Origin: Pseudobdellovibrionaceae bacterium
GTDB lineage: Bacteria > Bdellovibrionota > Bdellovibrionia > Bdellovibrionales > Bdellovibrionaceae
Direction: 5' to 3'
Length of the DNA: 64,000 bases
NCBI GenBank assembly: GCA_019637955.1
Contig: JAHBUS010000006.1
Location: forward strand, 160,750-224,749
The position numbers and the translations under genes were made by a program. Below are positions 1-9,099 of this stretch, piece after piece. The notes below the pieces were generated by a model. It saw only the letters and a program-made list of their open reading frames with translations. It was not told the origin of the DNA and did not search any database. Every line of letters starts with the position of its first letter. The first letter of the stretch is position 1.

Positions 1-438
1 GCTCTCGTCTGCGGCCTCTTCGGCCTCCGCCTCGGGTTCGGTCTCAGCCGACCCGCCCACCTGGAAGTTGCGCATTTCAGAGAGAAGACCCGAACCATCA
101 AAACTAGCATCGAGGTTTTCTTTGAGCCCCTGAACCATGTCCCGCAAGAAGTCGTTACAACGCAGGAGCAAGCTCACGCTGCTGCTGTCGGCGGGGATTT
201 CGCCATTCTTAATACGCAAGATGAAGGTCTCAAACTCGTGCGTGAAGTCGCCCATCTCGGCAAAGCCAACCGCTTTGGAGCTGCCCTTGAGGTTGTGCGC
301 CAGACGGAAGATCTTGTTCAAGTTTTCGGCATCGGAAGAACCCGTCTCCAAAGCTAAGAAACACTGCTCGACATCGCTCAGTGATTGATCCGCTTCTTCC
401 AAGAAACCGATCTTCAGTTCTTTTTCGAAATCTTCCAC
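1..438 (-). CDS. cheA: Chemotaxis histidine kinase CheA, N-terminal part (partial)
   Basis: The gene runs off the left edge; 146 codons are present. Residues about 5-105 form an Hpt (P1) domain with the phosphorylatable histidine in the motif AHNLKGSSKAVGF, typical of CheA, which autophosphorylates and passes phosphate to CheY/CheB in chemoreceptor arrays at the inner membrane. After the Hpt domain comes an acidic Ala/Glu-rich linker (about 125-146) of the kind that joins P1 to P2. The start is a GTG preceded at six bases by GAGGAG. A sigma-28-like promoter lies just upstream. The kinase core is outside the window, so a stand-alone Hpt protein is not excluded, but the linker argues for CheA. 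Confidence 0.75.
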   Translation of the reverse strand, partial: MEDFEKELKIGFLEEADQSLSDVEQCFLALETGSSDAENLNKIFRLAHNLKGSSKAVGFAEMGDFTHEFETFILRIKNGEIPADSSSVSLLLRCNDFLRDMVQGLKENLDASFDGSGLLSEMRNFQVGGSAETEPEAEAEEAADES

Positions 439-467
439 GCTCAACTCCTCAAAAAGGTACCGATATT

Positions 468-494
468 ATTTCGGTCTCAAAGACGCAAAATATA
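468..494 (-). promoter_or_regulatory. Possible sigma-28 (FliA) promoter of cheA
   Basis: Read on the minus strand, TATA (491-494) is followed after 15 bases by ACCGAAAT (468-475). The flagellar/chemotaxis sigma-28 consensus is TAAA, 15 bases, GCCGATAA, so five of eight -10 bases match. The position 30 bases upstream of the cheA start fits a chemotaxis gene. This is a pattern match only. Confidence 0.3.
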
Positions 495-629
495 AGGAGA
501 ATTGAGAGGATTCGACCCTCGACTAAGGCGAAAAGGCCGGCGGATTTTCACAATGAGATTTTGGATCGACAAACGTGCAGAAAAATCCACTTAAGGAACG
601 CGTGGAGTTCACAAGAGCGAGGCCGAAGT

Positions 630-3014
630 CTAGGCCGAGATTTTTTTAAACCAGCTCATCAGCATCATTCGGACCCGCCGAATATCGACCGGCTTGGACA
701 TGTAGTCGTCCATTCCCGCTTCGAGCGCCCGTTCACGGTCGCCTTTCAAGGCGTTGGCCGTCATCGCGATGATCGGAATCCGGTTGTTCGAAATTTCGGG
801 ATCCTTGCGGATCGCATCGGTGGCTTCATAGCCATCCATCTCGGGCATCTGGCAGTCCATCAGCACGAGATCGAAGGGCTTTTCTCGAAGCGCCCGCACG
901 GCTTCTCGGCCATTCATGACCACCTCGGCCGAAATGCCAAAGTTTTCCAAGATCTTCATGATCACGACTTGATTCACCGAATTGTCCTCGGCAACAAGAA
1001 CGCGCCAAGGCTCCTTGCGCGCCGGAAACGGCTGCATCAAATCATCGGTTTTCGAGTCCAAAATTTCTTGGCCGATCGGAAGGGTGACCGTAAACCAAAA
1101 ATCAGATCCCCTCCCCGGTTCGGACTCAACGCCGATCTGCCCGCCCATTTGATGGACAAGGTGCTTGCTGATCGAAAGGCCCAAGCCGGTGCCGCCAAAC
1201 TTGCGCGTGGTGGACGTGTCGGCCTGAACAAATTCTTGGAATAAATTTTTAGCGGACTCCGGCTCAATGCCGATGCCGCTGTCAAAAACGTCGAAGCGAA
1301 GCTGCGCCGACGCTGACTGGCGGTTCAAGCACAAAACACGGAGGCGGATCTCGCCTTGGGCCGTGAACTTGATCGCATTCCCGATAAGATTCATCAAAAT
1401 TTGCCGCAATCGACCCGGATCACCCTTTAAAAACGTGGGAACTTGGGGATCCGTTTCCAAAAGAAGATTCAGCTTCTTTTGTTGAGCCGTGTAAGCGAAC
1501 GACTTGTGGATGTCCTGTAAGAGACTGACCACGTCGAAATCAACGGTCTCCAATTCCATGCGCCCGGCTTCGATTTTCGAAAAATCAAGAACGTCACTCA
1601 CCAAGTGCAAAAGCGCCTCTCCCGACACTTTGATCGCTTTCGCGTACTCGCGCTGAACACCCGGAAGCGGACCGTCCAGCATCAAGCTCGTCATTCCCAA
1701 GATCCCGTTGAGCGGAGTTCTCACCTCGTGACTCATATTCGCCAGAAAGCGCGACTTGGCCTGCGTCGCGGTTTCGGCTTGATCGCGAGACACGGTCAAT
1801 TCGGCTTTGGCCTTTTCGAGAGCCAAAATCGCCTCGTTTTTTTCTTCGAAGGCTTGAGCCTTCCCGAGCGCTGCGGAGAGCAGGCCCGTCACCAGTTTCA
1901 ACGCATTGAACGTCTGCTCGTCAAAAAAATGGGGCTGGGCCGAGTAATTTTTTAAGACCCCAATGGTTTTCCCGCGGTGGAAGAGCGGCGCGACGATCAT
2001 CGACCGCAGTTTCACTTTGCGGCAAGCTTCAATGTCAACCCGTTCATCGGACTCCGAATCGTGACAAATCAACGCCTCTTCTTGCTTTAAGCAAAGACCC
2101 GAAAAGCTCCCGTCGCGTTTGATCCTCATCCCGAGAAACGGCATGGCGGCGCCGGCAACGTGATGGTAAACGAGATGATCGCCCTCTTTGATCTCGATCA
2201 GTGAGGCATCGGAGTGGGTCAATTCCATTGCCAGTCGGTTGACCAGATCCATCATGGATTTTGAATCCAAGTCGGCCGTGGCGATTTGATTTTGCGCCAA
2301 GATGACCTGTTCGAACTGCGCCCGCTGCTTTTCGAGAACCCTATTTGTTGCCCGCAGAGATTTCTCGATCTCCTCCCGCCGCCGGCGGTTGCGGTTCAGC
2401 ATGAGCAGCAGGGCCGAAAACAGAATGAAGGCTAAAATGCTGCCGGTGACAATGACGTTCTTCGCGCGATTTTCGATTTGATCCAGATGGCGGCTACGGA
2501 GCTTGGCTTGATTCTCCTGCTCATCCTCCATCGCGCGCATCAAACCTGCCAGTTCTTCGCGCTCGCCCGGCCCATGCAGGCTGCCGATGGCCTTTAGAGC
2601 CTCCTGATGCTTTCCCTGCTGCTTCAAATCGATGGTGTTCGCAAGCTCCATCATTTTTTTATCGATCAGGATCTGCGCCTTTTGAATGCGCAAGATTTGA
2701 TCGTTCTGGGCCGCGAAGAGCCGCTCCAATTGTTGGTAGGCCTCGGGAATTGCCACTTTCGCTTCGAAGTGCGGTTTCAGATGCGAGGTCTCACCCGTGA
2801 GCAAGAAACCACGTTGGGCCGACTCGGAGGCGGCGAGCAAAGTCCTCAGACGGCTCAGATGCCTGCTCGCCTCACCAATTTCGGCGCGCTCATTGCCCAC
2901 TTCAATAACATCGCGAATTCCCGCTTGTAAGAAGAAGGCAATGGCGACGAGCCCCGCGATGGTGATCGCGAATCCCGCCATAAATCGTTTTTCCACGACA
3001 GAAGATTGTGTCAT
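630..3014 (-). CDS. Hybrid sensor histidine kinase with CHASE3, GAF and receiver domains
   Basis: This 794-residue inner-membrane protein has a transmembrane helix at about 12-30, a CHASE3-type periplasmic sensor (31-180), a second helix (187-207), a GAF domain (about 245-385), a HisKA domain with H429 in SHEVRTPLNG, a HATPase_c domain (530-645, N box NLIGNAIKF, G box GGTGLGLSIS) and a C-terminal receiver (671-785) with D720 in LVLMDCQMPEMDG and K774. All catalytic residues are intact. No separate response regulator or DNA-binding protein is adjacent, so output probably goes through a phosphorelay. Its ligand cannot be read from the sequence. The ATG follows AGGATC. Confidence 0.9.
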   Translation of the reverse strand: MTQSSVVEKRFMAGFAITIAGLVAIAFFLQAGIRDVIEVGNERAEIGEASRHLSRLRTLLAASESAQRGFLLTGETSHLKPHFEAKVAIPEAYQQLERLFAAQNDQILRIQKAQILIDKKMMELANTIDLKQQGKHQEALKAIGSLHGPGEREELAGLMRAMEDEQENQAKLRSRHLDQIENRAKNVIVTGSILAFILFSALLLMLNRNRRRREEIEKSLRATNRVLEKQRAQFEQVILAQNQIATADLDSKSMMDLVNRLAMELTHSDASLIEIKEGDHLVYHHVAGAAMPFLGMRIKRDGSFSGLCLKQEEALICHDSESDERVDIEACRKVKLRSMIVAPLFHRGKTIGVLKNYSAQPHFFDEQTFNALKLVTGLLSAALGKAQAFEEKNEAILALEKAKAELTVSRDQAETATQAKSRFLANMSHEVRTPLNGILGMTSLMLDGPLPGVQREYAKAIKVSGEALLHLVSDVLDFSKIEAGRMELETVDFDVVSLLQDIHKSFAYTAQQKKLNLLLETDPQVPTFLKGDPGRLRQILMNLIGNAIKFTAQGEIRLRVLCLNRQSASAQLRFDVFDSGIGIEPESAKNLFQEFVQADTSTTRKFGGTGLGLSISKHLVHQMGGQIGVESEPGRGSDFWFTVTLPIGQEILDSKTDDLMQPFPARKEPWRVLVAEDNSVNQVVIMKILENFGISAEVVMNGREAVRALREKPFDLVLMDCQMPEMDGYEATDAIRKDPEISNNRIPIIAMTANALKGDRERALEAGMDDYMSKPVDIRRVRMMLMSWFKKISA

Positions 3015-3161
3015 CGTTCTCGATCCTGTGTCCCTCTAAAGTAGCGTGCTTAAAAACAGGGGTAAAACAAAAACTAAAAGAGGGACCTGACGGGGTCGAG
3101 CAAGGTTAAGATTCGCTTGGGCTCTGGTGGCCGGACCGTCGGTGATGAGATCTGACAAGTT

Positions 3162-5033
3162 CTAGAAGGAGCGTTCTTCAAGCGAACGGACGACCTGTTC
3201 AAGACGGTGCACGGCGGGCGGCAGGTCTTGGCGAGCTCGACTCTGCAGAGGTTCCGCACGCGACGACTTGTCGAGATCTCTCGAAACTCGCGCCAAGCGC
3301 CCGCTCAACTCGAGGCACCAAAAACGAAGCTGATCTTCCGTCTGGGTGCGGGCCAGTTCACGGTCGGTCGCCAAATTCTTGACTAAGTGAACCATGGCCG
3401 AGGCGTCAAAAAGGGTTTCGGCGACCCCGCCCCCTCGATCCAAGAATCCCCCCACATCAACCAACGGAGAGGCCGACGTGCGCAGCGCCAAAAGATCTTG
3501 ATCCATTCGACGCAGATGCCCGACCAAAACCCGGCGCCGTTCGGCGGCCAACGGAAGTTCGCGCAAGACTTCGCTGGCCGTGACCAAAAGCTTCGCCAAT
3601 CCCGCCCGCACCGTTGAGCGCGTGGACGTCGGGAGAACGCTCGCGCTCACGATGGCGCCGACAACCGCGCCGACGGCGGTCTCTTCAAGGCGCAAGAGAA
3701 GGATGGAGGTGCTCATCGCCCCCATCACGTCGAACAAGAAGACGACCATCAAACTAAAAAGCATCGCCGTCCAAAATCCAAAGGCGCGGCGAGAGTTGTA
3801 AAGGCCCAGAAAAACCGTTAACGAAATCAAAATCGTTTCCAGCAACCCGTGTCCCGACACCAAACGCGCAACGGCAAACCCCGCCATCAAGCCCATCACT
3901 GTTCCGCCGATGCGCAAGAAGGCACGCATGGCGGTGTCGCCACGCGAAGCTCCCGTAAAAACCACGAACGCGGTCATCGAGGCCCAGTACCAACGGTCCG
4001 GCGAAACTCCGGCACCAAGAAGTGACGCGATCGCCGTCGCGATCGTCGCCTGAATTGCCTGGCGCGTGGTGAGGTGCATTCCGACAGGTGCCGAAACGGG
4101 CCCCGTGGTCTTCGGGAGTTCCGGCCCGTCGTCGTCAGTCGTCAAACTGATCCCTTCAAGAGAGCCCGCCCGCACCCGCGAGATTTCACCTCGCAGCGCC
4201 GTGAGCGCGGGCCCCACCTTGGAAATCTCCATCTGCGTGAGTCCGCGTGCCGACTCGAGAAGGTCGCGCACCGCGAGCTCACGCTCAAAAAGGCGCATTT
4301 GCAAAGATTCGATTTCGGCCTTCGCAAGAAGCGAATCGTTGCGCAAGAAGGTCTCGATGGTCAAAACCAGCTCATTGAGCCCACGCACTTGTCCTTGCAA
4401 ATTGAGCGACGCCTTCTCACGGTGATCCCGGCGCCCCTCTCCCCACTGGCGGAGGGCCTCGTCCAATTCATCCACGAGTTCGCGCAGGCGAATCTCAAAC
4501 GATTCAAGATAAAGTTTCAAGAGACGCTTCGGGCGGTCCGGAAAGATCCAGAACCGAAACGCATAGGCGATCGCCGTCCCCGCCAACACCGAAACCGCGG
4601 CCGCGCCCAACGCTTCGACGTGCACAGGAAAGAACAGGGGCATAAAGAACATCATGAAGCCGACAAAGCCGAGCGCGAACCAACGCACCCCAAAGCGGCG
4701 CAGCGCGATCGCCAAAAAGGTCACCAAAAAGAAGGCCGCCAAACGCAGCGACTTGTGATCCGAAAGTGCGATGGACGCCGCAACGCCAATCACTCCCGGC
4801 AGCGCCATCATCAACGTCGTGACCTGGCGCTGGCGGCGGGTGGGATCATTCACCACCAAGGCACCGAACATGGCGATCAGTCCGCCTAAGAAAGCGAGCG
4901 CTGGCGGTAGCGAAAAATGTTTGGCGAGAAAACTCAAAAGAAAAAATGCGGTGAAAACACCGCACGTTCCGCGCAAAGCCGTTCGCAAGTTCGTCAAAGC
5001 AGGATCAAAAGACAAAAGACGGCCGGGCACCAT
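3162..5033 (-). CDS. FUSC-family inner-membrane transporter (aromatic acid/fusaric acid exporter type)
   Basis: The 623-residue protein has the FUSC architecture: a first group of about six membrane helices (20-165), a long soluble helical region (165-335), a second membrane group (about 340-480) and a C-terminal soluble tail. Family members (YccS, AaeB, fusaric acid resistance proteins) are inner-membrane parts of efflux systems. No membrane-fusion partner or outer-membrane channel is adjacent, so the exported compound is unknown. It starts 12 bases after the sensor kinase stop and so is the third gene of a regulator-kinase-transporter operon, suggesting that this two-component pair controls it. 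Confidence 0.78.
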   Translation of the reverse strand: MVPGRLLSFDPALTNLRTALRGTCGVFTAFFLLSFLAKHFSLPPALAFLGGLIAMFGALVVNDPTRRQRQVTTLMMALPGVIGVAASIALSDHKSLRLAAFFLVTFLAIALRRFGVRWFALGFVGFMMFFMPLFFPVHVEALGAAAVSVLAGTAIAYAFRFWIFPDRPKRLLKLYLESFEIRLRELVDELDEALRQWGEGRRDHREKASLNLQGQVRGLNELVLTIETFLRNDSLLAKAEIESLQMRLFERELAVRDLLESARGLTQMEISKVGPALTALRGEISRVRAGSLEGISLTTDDDGPELPKTTGPVSAPVGMHLTTRQAIQATIATAIASLLGAGVSPDRWYWASMTAFVVFTGASRGDTAMRAFLRIGGTVMGLMAGFAVARLVSGHGLLETILISLTVFLGLYNSRRAFGFWTAMLFSLMVVFLFDVMGAMSTSILLLRLEETAVGAVVGAIVSASVLPTSTRSTVRAGLAKLLVTASEVLRELPLAAERRRVLVGHLRRMDQDLLALRTSASPLVDVGGFLDRGGGVAETLFDASAMVHLVKNLATDRELARTQTEDQLRFWCLELSGRLARVSRDLDKSSRAEPLQSRARQDLPPAVHRLEQVVRSLEERSF

Positions 5034-5045
5034 GCGCCCAAGCTA

Positions 5046-6443
5046 TCAAGAGGGGCCAGGCTTGTCATCCCCGGTAAAGACGATCGTGACGATGGTTTCG
5101 CCGCGACCATCGAGATGGTCCTGGCTTTGAAAATCAATTTTCCAATCGTACAAACGGCAGACCGAAACCACCCAAGCCAGGCCCAAACCGTGACCTTTGA
5201 CTCCGGGGTCGCGCACGACTCCCCGGTTAAAAGGCTCGCCCAAACGTTCACGCACCTCGACCGGGATCGAGGGCCCCTCATTGCGGATTTGCAGCTGAAG
5301 GCCGTCGACCTGGACCTGCACGGCCGCCTCAGGAGCCCCATGAATCAAGGCATTTCTCATCAGATTCTGGAGCAGCTGTTCAATATGGTGCGGGTTGCAA
5401 GCAAGGAGCGCCTCGCCGTGGATCGAGAGGTGCAGACGCGAACCTTGGGGATCTAAACGTCGCGCAACGTTCTTCACGACCTCCCCCAAGCGCGTGGCGA
5501 AAAGCGTTTGCGGGGCCGTGGAGTTTTCAAGCTCCGCCCAGGCCAGAAAAGCGCTGATGGTTTGCGCGATTTTCTGGTTCTCAAAATTCAAGTCGGCAAA
5601 TTCGGAGCCGGAAAGGCCCAGGCGTTTTTGGATGCGCTCGATCTCGACGTTGGCGATTGAAAGCGGCGTCTTCAACTCGTGGGCCATTTGGTACGCCCAC
5701 AACCGGGAGAACTGATAATTCTTGTTCACCTTGACGATGAGCGAGTTCAGGTTGGCCACCATCCGCTCGAATTCGTCATGCGACTTTGGATCGGGCTCCG
5801 CCACGATCGTCGTCGGCACCAACGGAAGAAGCGACTGGCGCCGGGAAGTCTCATTCATCTCGGTCAAGAACCGCTCAAGGTTCGCGATTGGACGGAGCAA
5901 AAACGACGTCAATAAAAATGAGACAACCACCGCCGCGAGCAGCGCACAGGCGGCGAAAAAGAGCGTCGCGGCCGAAAAATAATCCGGGTCGACAATGGAC
6001 TCATCCAAAAGCAGACCGACTTGTAAAAAACGGTCCGGAATCCGGGGTAGTTTTAGATTCAGGCCGCGAATGTACTTCCCGTTATTTCGATATTCAAACC
6101 ACTGGGGGTCTTGCGGAAACTGAGAAATGGGAAGCAGGCGCGCGCTGGCCGTTTGAAAAATCACTTGGCCGGCGGCATTTCGAATCACGACGAATTTTCC
6201 GATTCTCGAGCCGCCCAGTTCCTCGGAAATCAGGTCTTCCGCCTCGTCAAAATCGATTTTGCGCAAATCGCCGAGTTCAGAATCCACCAGCGCCGTCGCG
6301 GTCTCGCGAACCTGCTGGTCGATCAAAGACATGCGTTCGCGCCTCAAGACCGCCGAATACAGAAGAACCGACGCGGTCATCACCGCCGCGACGACGAAAA
6401 GAATGATCGCGAAAAACCTACTTCGCAATCCAATAGCCGGCAT
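5046..6443 (-). CDS. Sensor histidine kinase
   Basis: The 465-residue membrane kinase has helices at about 10-31 and 157-184, enclosing a periplasmic sensor of roughly 120 residues. A HisKA domain follows with H255 in MAHELKTPLS, then HATPase_c with N box NLMRNALIHG and a G box in KGHGLGLAWV. There is no receiver. The start overlaps the end of the upstream OmpR-type regulator by 26 bases, so the two are translationally linked partners. The usual HAMP segment after the second helix is present but poorly conserved. The signal is unknown; the downstream FUSC transporter suggests a toxic aromatic or cell-envelope stress, which is inference. Confidence 0.88.
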   Translation of the reverse strand: MPAIGLRSRFFAIILFVVAAVMTASVLLYSAVLRRERMSLIDQQVRETATALVDSELGDLRKIDFDEAEDLISEELGGSRIGKFVVIRNAAGQVIFQTASARLLPISQFPQDPQWFEYRNNGKYIRGLNLKLPRIPDRFLQVGLLLDESIVDPDYFSAATLFFAACALLAAVVVSFLLTSFLLRPIANLERFLTEMNETSRRQSLLPLVPTTIVAEPDPKSHDEFERMVANLNSLIVKVNKNYQFSRLWAYQMAHELKTPLSIANVEIERIQKRLGLSGSEFADLNFENQKIAQTISAFLAWAELENSTAPQTLFATRLGEVVKNVARRLDPQGSRLHLSIHGEALLACNPHHIEQLLQNLMRNALIHGAPEAAVQVQVDGLQLQIRNEGPSIPVEVRERLGEPFNRGVVRDPGVKGHGLGLAWVVSVCRLYDWKIDFQSQDHLDGRGETIVTIVFTGDDKPGPS

Positions 6444-7089
6444 TTCTCATATTCCGAATCGTGACGTCCGCACCCAGATCATTCATCTTGCGGCGGAGAT
6501 TGGTGATGGTGGATTCCACGACGTTCGTGTCCACCCCGGCTGATTGGCCCCAAACATAATCCAAGAGTTCGTCACGGCTCCAAATGCGCTCGGGATCTTG
6601 AGCCAACGTGCGCATCACCGAAAACTCGCGGGTCGGCAGATTCTCGGCGCGTTCGCCCACGGAGATCACACGCTTGAGGAGATCAATGACCAAATTGCCA
6701 ATCTGCAAATAATTTCCCGGAGGGGTTGAAGTTTTGCGCAGCTGCGCACGAAGTCGCGCGATGAGCTCCTGGGTCGAAAAAGGTTTTCCTAAGTAGTCGT
6801 CAGCGCCCAAATTCAAAAGATCAGTGCGCTCGTTGGGCGTGCTGATCGCGGAGAGAATAACGATCGGAGCGCTTTCCCACTTTTGGCGGATTTGCGGCAG
6901 AAACTGCTTGGTGTCGACATGACCCAGGAGACGGTCCATCAGAATGACATCGATTTGCGACATCGAGCGCAAAAGCTCACGTAGTCCCTCGGCATCGGAA
7001 ACCGTCTGGACCAAGAACCCGTGATCCTTCAAACTTTCGTTTAAGTGCTCGATGAGTTTCGCGTCGTCTTCAATTAAAAGAAGCTTCAT
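6418..7089 (-). CDS. OmpR/PhoB-family response regulator
   Basis: The protein has 223 residues. The receiver (1-118) carries the acidic pair ED at 7-8, phospho-acceptor D52 in ILMDRLLG, and a conserved lysine in LGKPFS. The C-terminal winged helix (about 125-222) has the typical LPTREFSVMRTL and a recognition-helix region ending IRNMRNAGYWI. It is first in the operon with the sensor kinase and FUSC exporter and is the likely transcription factor for them. The 157-base divergent spacer upstream contains a TTTCGCGAAA palindrome (near 7152) that could be an operator. Confidence 0.92.
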   Translation of the reverse strand: MKLLLIEDDAKLIEHLNESLKDHGFLVQTVSDAEGLRELLRSMSQIDVILMDRLLGHVDTKQFLPQIRQKWESAPIVILSAISTPNERTDLLNLGADDYLGKPFSTQELIARLRAQLRKTSTPPGNYLQIGNLVIDLLKRVISVGERAENLPTREFSVMRTLAQDPERIWSRDELLDYVWGQSAGVDTNVVESTITNLRRKMNDLGADVTIRNMRNAGYWIAK

Positions 7090-7246
7090 AAGTTCCTAGT
7101 GTATCGGAAAAGAACGGGGCTTTCATCCGGTTGTTACGGTGCCCGATTCATTTCGCGAAACTCAAAGATTTTTGATCCCCGCCTCAGGCATCTTTGGGTG
7201 CTCGGCGCTATCCTGACTGAGCCCTCCAACATGAAAGGACTTCACA

Positions 7247-7429
7247 ATGACTAAAACCGTCTTCGCTCTCGCCTTCCTCGCCTTGGCCGTCGGCTTCTCT
7301 CAGCCCTCGGAAGCCCGTTCAAAAAAACGGGACTCAAAATATGCCGAGGCTAAAAAAGTGTGTCTCGAAGAAAATCCCGGCATGAGCGGCAAAGAGCTGC
7401 GCAAGTGCATCAAAGAAAAACGCAAGTAA
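7247..7429 (+). CDS. Small secreted basic protein
   Basis: The protein has 60 residues. A signal peptide (1-23, cleavage after SEA) precedes a 37-residue, strongly basic mature part. That part has two cysteines separated by about 15 residues, in KVCLEENPGMSGKELRKCIK. The spacing and the G-x-E-x-R/K-x-C pattern resemble half of a PsiF repeat, but the similarity is too short to name it. AAAGGA precedes the ATG at a good distance. It stands alone, divergent from the response regulator. Probably periplasmic; function unknown. Confidence 0.65.
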   Translation: MTKTVFALAFLALAVGFSQPSEARSKKRDSKYAEAKKVCLEENPGMSGKELRKCIKEKRK

Positions 7430-7491
7430 TCTCAAGTTCATTTTTTTGAGGCTCCTGCCGCCGATGGACTTTTTGGTGGGGGCCTCTTCTT

Positions 7492-8373
7492 CTAGAGTTC
7501 GAGTCCCAAAAGATCCCCGAGAATCGCGTCCCGACAATTCATCGGCAAAGAATAATGACCTTCATTTGAAATCAGATTCAAACGGGCCTTCGGCAAACGG
7601 TCCCGCATGTCCGAAGCAAAACGTGGATGCACGACATCGTCATCGCTTCCATGCCACAGCGTCACCGGGCACTGAATCTCGTTGATCGGAAAACCCCAAG
7701 ATTTCGAGTAAACGCGCATGTCGTGTAAGATTCCGCAGGGCCCTTGCCGCAGAGCCTGCCGCATGGTCTCGGTCAAGAAGGGTCCCACCACGGGATCCGC
7801 AAAAACGCGTCGATCATGCTCGTTGAAAGTTTCCATTTCGGTGAAGACGAGCTGCTCGAACTTTTCGAGACTCGACTTCCAGACCATGTTCATTCCGAAA
7901 CGCAGCACGCGTTCTGGAACGAAGTTGCGCATCGCCCAAGTCTTTTTCTGTCGCGAATTCATGTAGCTGAAATTTCTCAATGTCATCGGCGCGACTCCCG
8001 CCACGGACGTCATGCGCAGGACACGCTCCTTCATCAAGTACGCGAGCGCCATCGAGTAAGGCGCGCCGCCGCTCACCGACAAAATTGAAAACTGCTGGAT
8101 CTCTTTTTTATCAAGCAGGGTGCGGATTTGTTCGGCGAACGCCATCGGCGTGAGATCGGTTTGCACGTCACTTTTGCCGTAACCGGGGCGGTCCATCGCG
8201 ATCAGGCGAAAAGATTTCCAGTAGGAACTCGAGGACATGAGGTTACCGTGGTCCGCACATCCCGGAAAACCGTGAACGAGCAAAACCACCGGAAGACCAG
8301 GCTCCCCCCACTCCTGAACAAAAAGCCGGCGGCCCTTTTTTCCGAAGGAATACGAGCGGTCGTGTTTCTGCAT
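7492..8373 (-). CDS. Alpha/beta-fold hydrolase
   Basis: The protein has 293 residues. It shows the oxyanion-loop motif HGFPG (34-38), DRPGYGKSD (61-69), a nucleophile elbow with S101 in SVSGG, a late acid in the WHGSDDDVVHP region and catalytic His in NEGHYSLP. These place it among soluble alpha/beta hydrolases (esterase, haloperoxidase or epoxide hydrolase types); the substrate is not predictable. It has no signal peptide. The ATG shares one base with the stop of the upstream lipoprotein gene (TGATG), so the two are translationally coupled; a GTG one codon earlier is also possible. Confidence 0.85.
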   Translation of the reverse strand: MQKHDRSYSFGKKGRRLFVQEWGEPGLPVVLLVHGFPGCADHGNLMSSSSYWKSFRLIAMDRPGYGKSDVQTDLTPMAFAEQIRTLLDKKEIQQFSILSVSGGAPYSMALAYLMKERVLRMTSVAGVAPMTLRNFSYMNSRQKKTWAMRNFVPERVLRFGMNMVWKSSLEKFEQLVFTEMETFNEHDRRVFADPVVGPFLTETMRQALRQGPCGILHDMRVYSKSWGFPINEIQCPVTLWHGSDDDVVHPRFASDMRDRLPKARLNLISNEGHYSLPMNCRDAILGDLLGLEL

Positions 8374-8969
8374 CACTGAAGCATCTGCTTGAATTCGTCG
8401 TTCTTCACGAGGCCTTCAACGATCAAGTTCATGCAAGACGCCACGGTTTGCGCGTTGGCCTGCATGGTTTTGAACAAAGGCGCGGGAGCCGTGAAGTTCG
8501 AGTTGAGGCGAACCTTTGCCGTGCGCTTCACCCCGGCCCGGCTCAAATCGACCGTCATCTCGGCATTGCAAGAGGGCGTTTGAAACGGACCGTTCGCGAC
8601 AGTTTGAAGGTCGAATTTGTTAATGGTGAGGCTCATCGCCACATCGCCACCCACGCGCGACTGAAATCCACGGGCATTGAGTTCGCTTTTCAAGCGGTCC
8701 GCGAGCGTCTCGGCAACGGGCGCTTCGGTCACCACCGCGCGGCGGTTGTCCTCGGTGCTTCCCGACCAGCCCAGTTGATGCGAACTCATCGAACGCTGAT
8801 CTTCAGCCGAATGGATCTGGAAGGTCAGTGCCGTGCGCACCGGGGTGCGATCCGCCGCGGCCGCGAAGGGCTGCATCTCACCCGGAGGAAGGGACATCTG
8901 TCCCGAAGCGCAGCCGGCCAGAAGAAGAACCAAAACACCAAACATCGAAAGATGGACAGACTTTTTCAT
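8373..8969 (-). CDS. YajG-like outer-membrane lipoprotein
   Basis: The protein has 198 residues. The signal peptide ends in the lipobox LAGC (C19), with serine not aspartate near +2, so the mature protein probably goes to the outer membrane. The body contains ADRLKSELNARGF followed by a strand-rich region (MSLTINKFDL), which resembles the YajG/LptE-like fold in which a helix packs on a beta sheet. YajG-type proteins have no firm function. It is the first gene of a two-gene unit with the alpha/beta hydrolase. Confidence 0.6.
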   Translation of the reverse strand: MKKSVHLSMFGVLVLLLAGCASGQMSLPPGEMQPFAAAADRTPVRTALTFQIHSAEDQRSMSSHQLGWSGSTEDNRRAVVTEAPVAETLADRLKSELNARGFQSRVGGDVAMSLTINKFDLQTVANGPFQTPSCNAEMTVDLSRAGVKRTAKVRLNSNFTAPAPLFKTMQANAQTVASCMNLIVEGLVKNDEFKQMLQ

Positions 8970-9043
8970 GCCCCAAGACTAAAGAATCCTCCTCGCGGAG
9001 GAAAGGCAAAAGCAATCTGACCGCTCTGCGCCAGCGCCAAAAA

Positions 9044-9074
9044 CAAAAAGGCAGGCCCCTAGAGCCTGCCTTTG
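9044..9074 (-). terminator. Intrinsic terminator of the 9.1-9.66 kb lipoprotein gene
   Basis: On the minus strand AAAGGCAGGC, a seven-base loop and GCCTGCCTTT form a near-perfect ten-pair stem followed by TTTTTGTTTTT, 25 bases after the stop codon. Confidence 0.85.
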
Positions 9075-9099
9075 TTCATAAAAGACCTCAGCACCTGCC

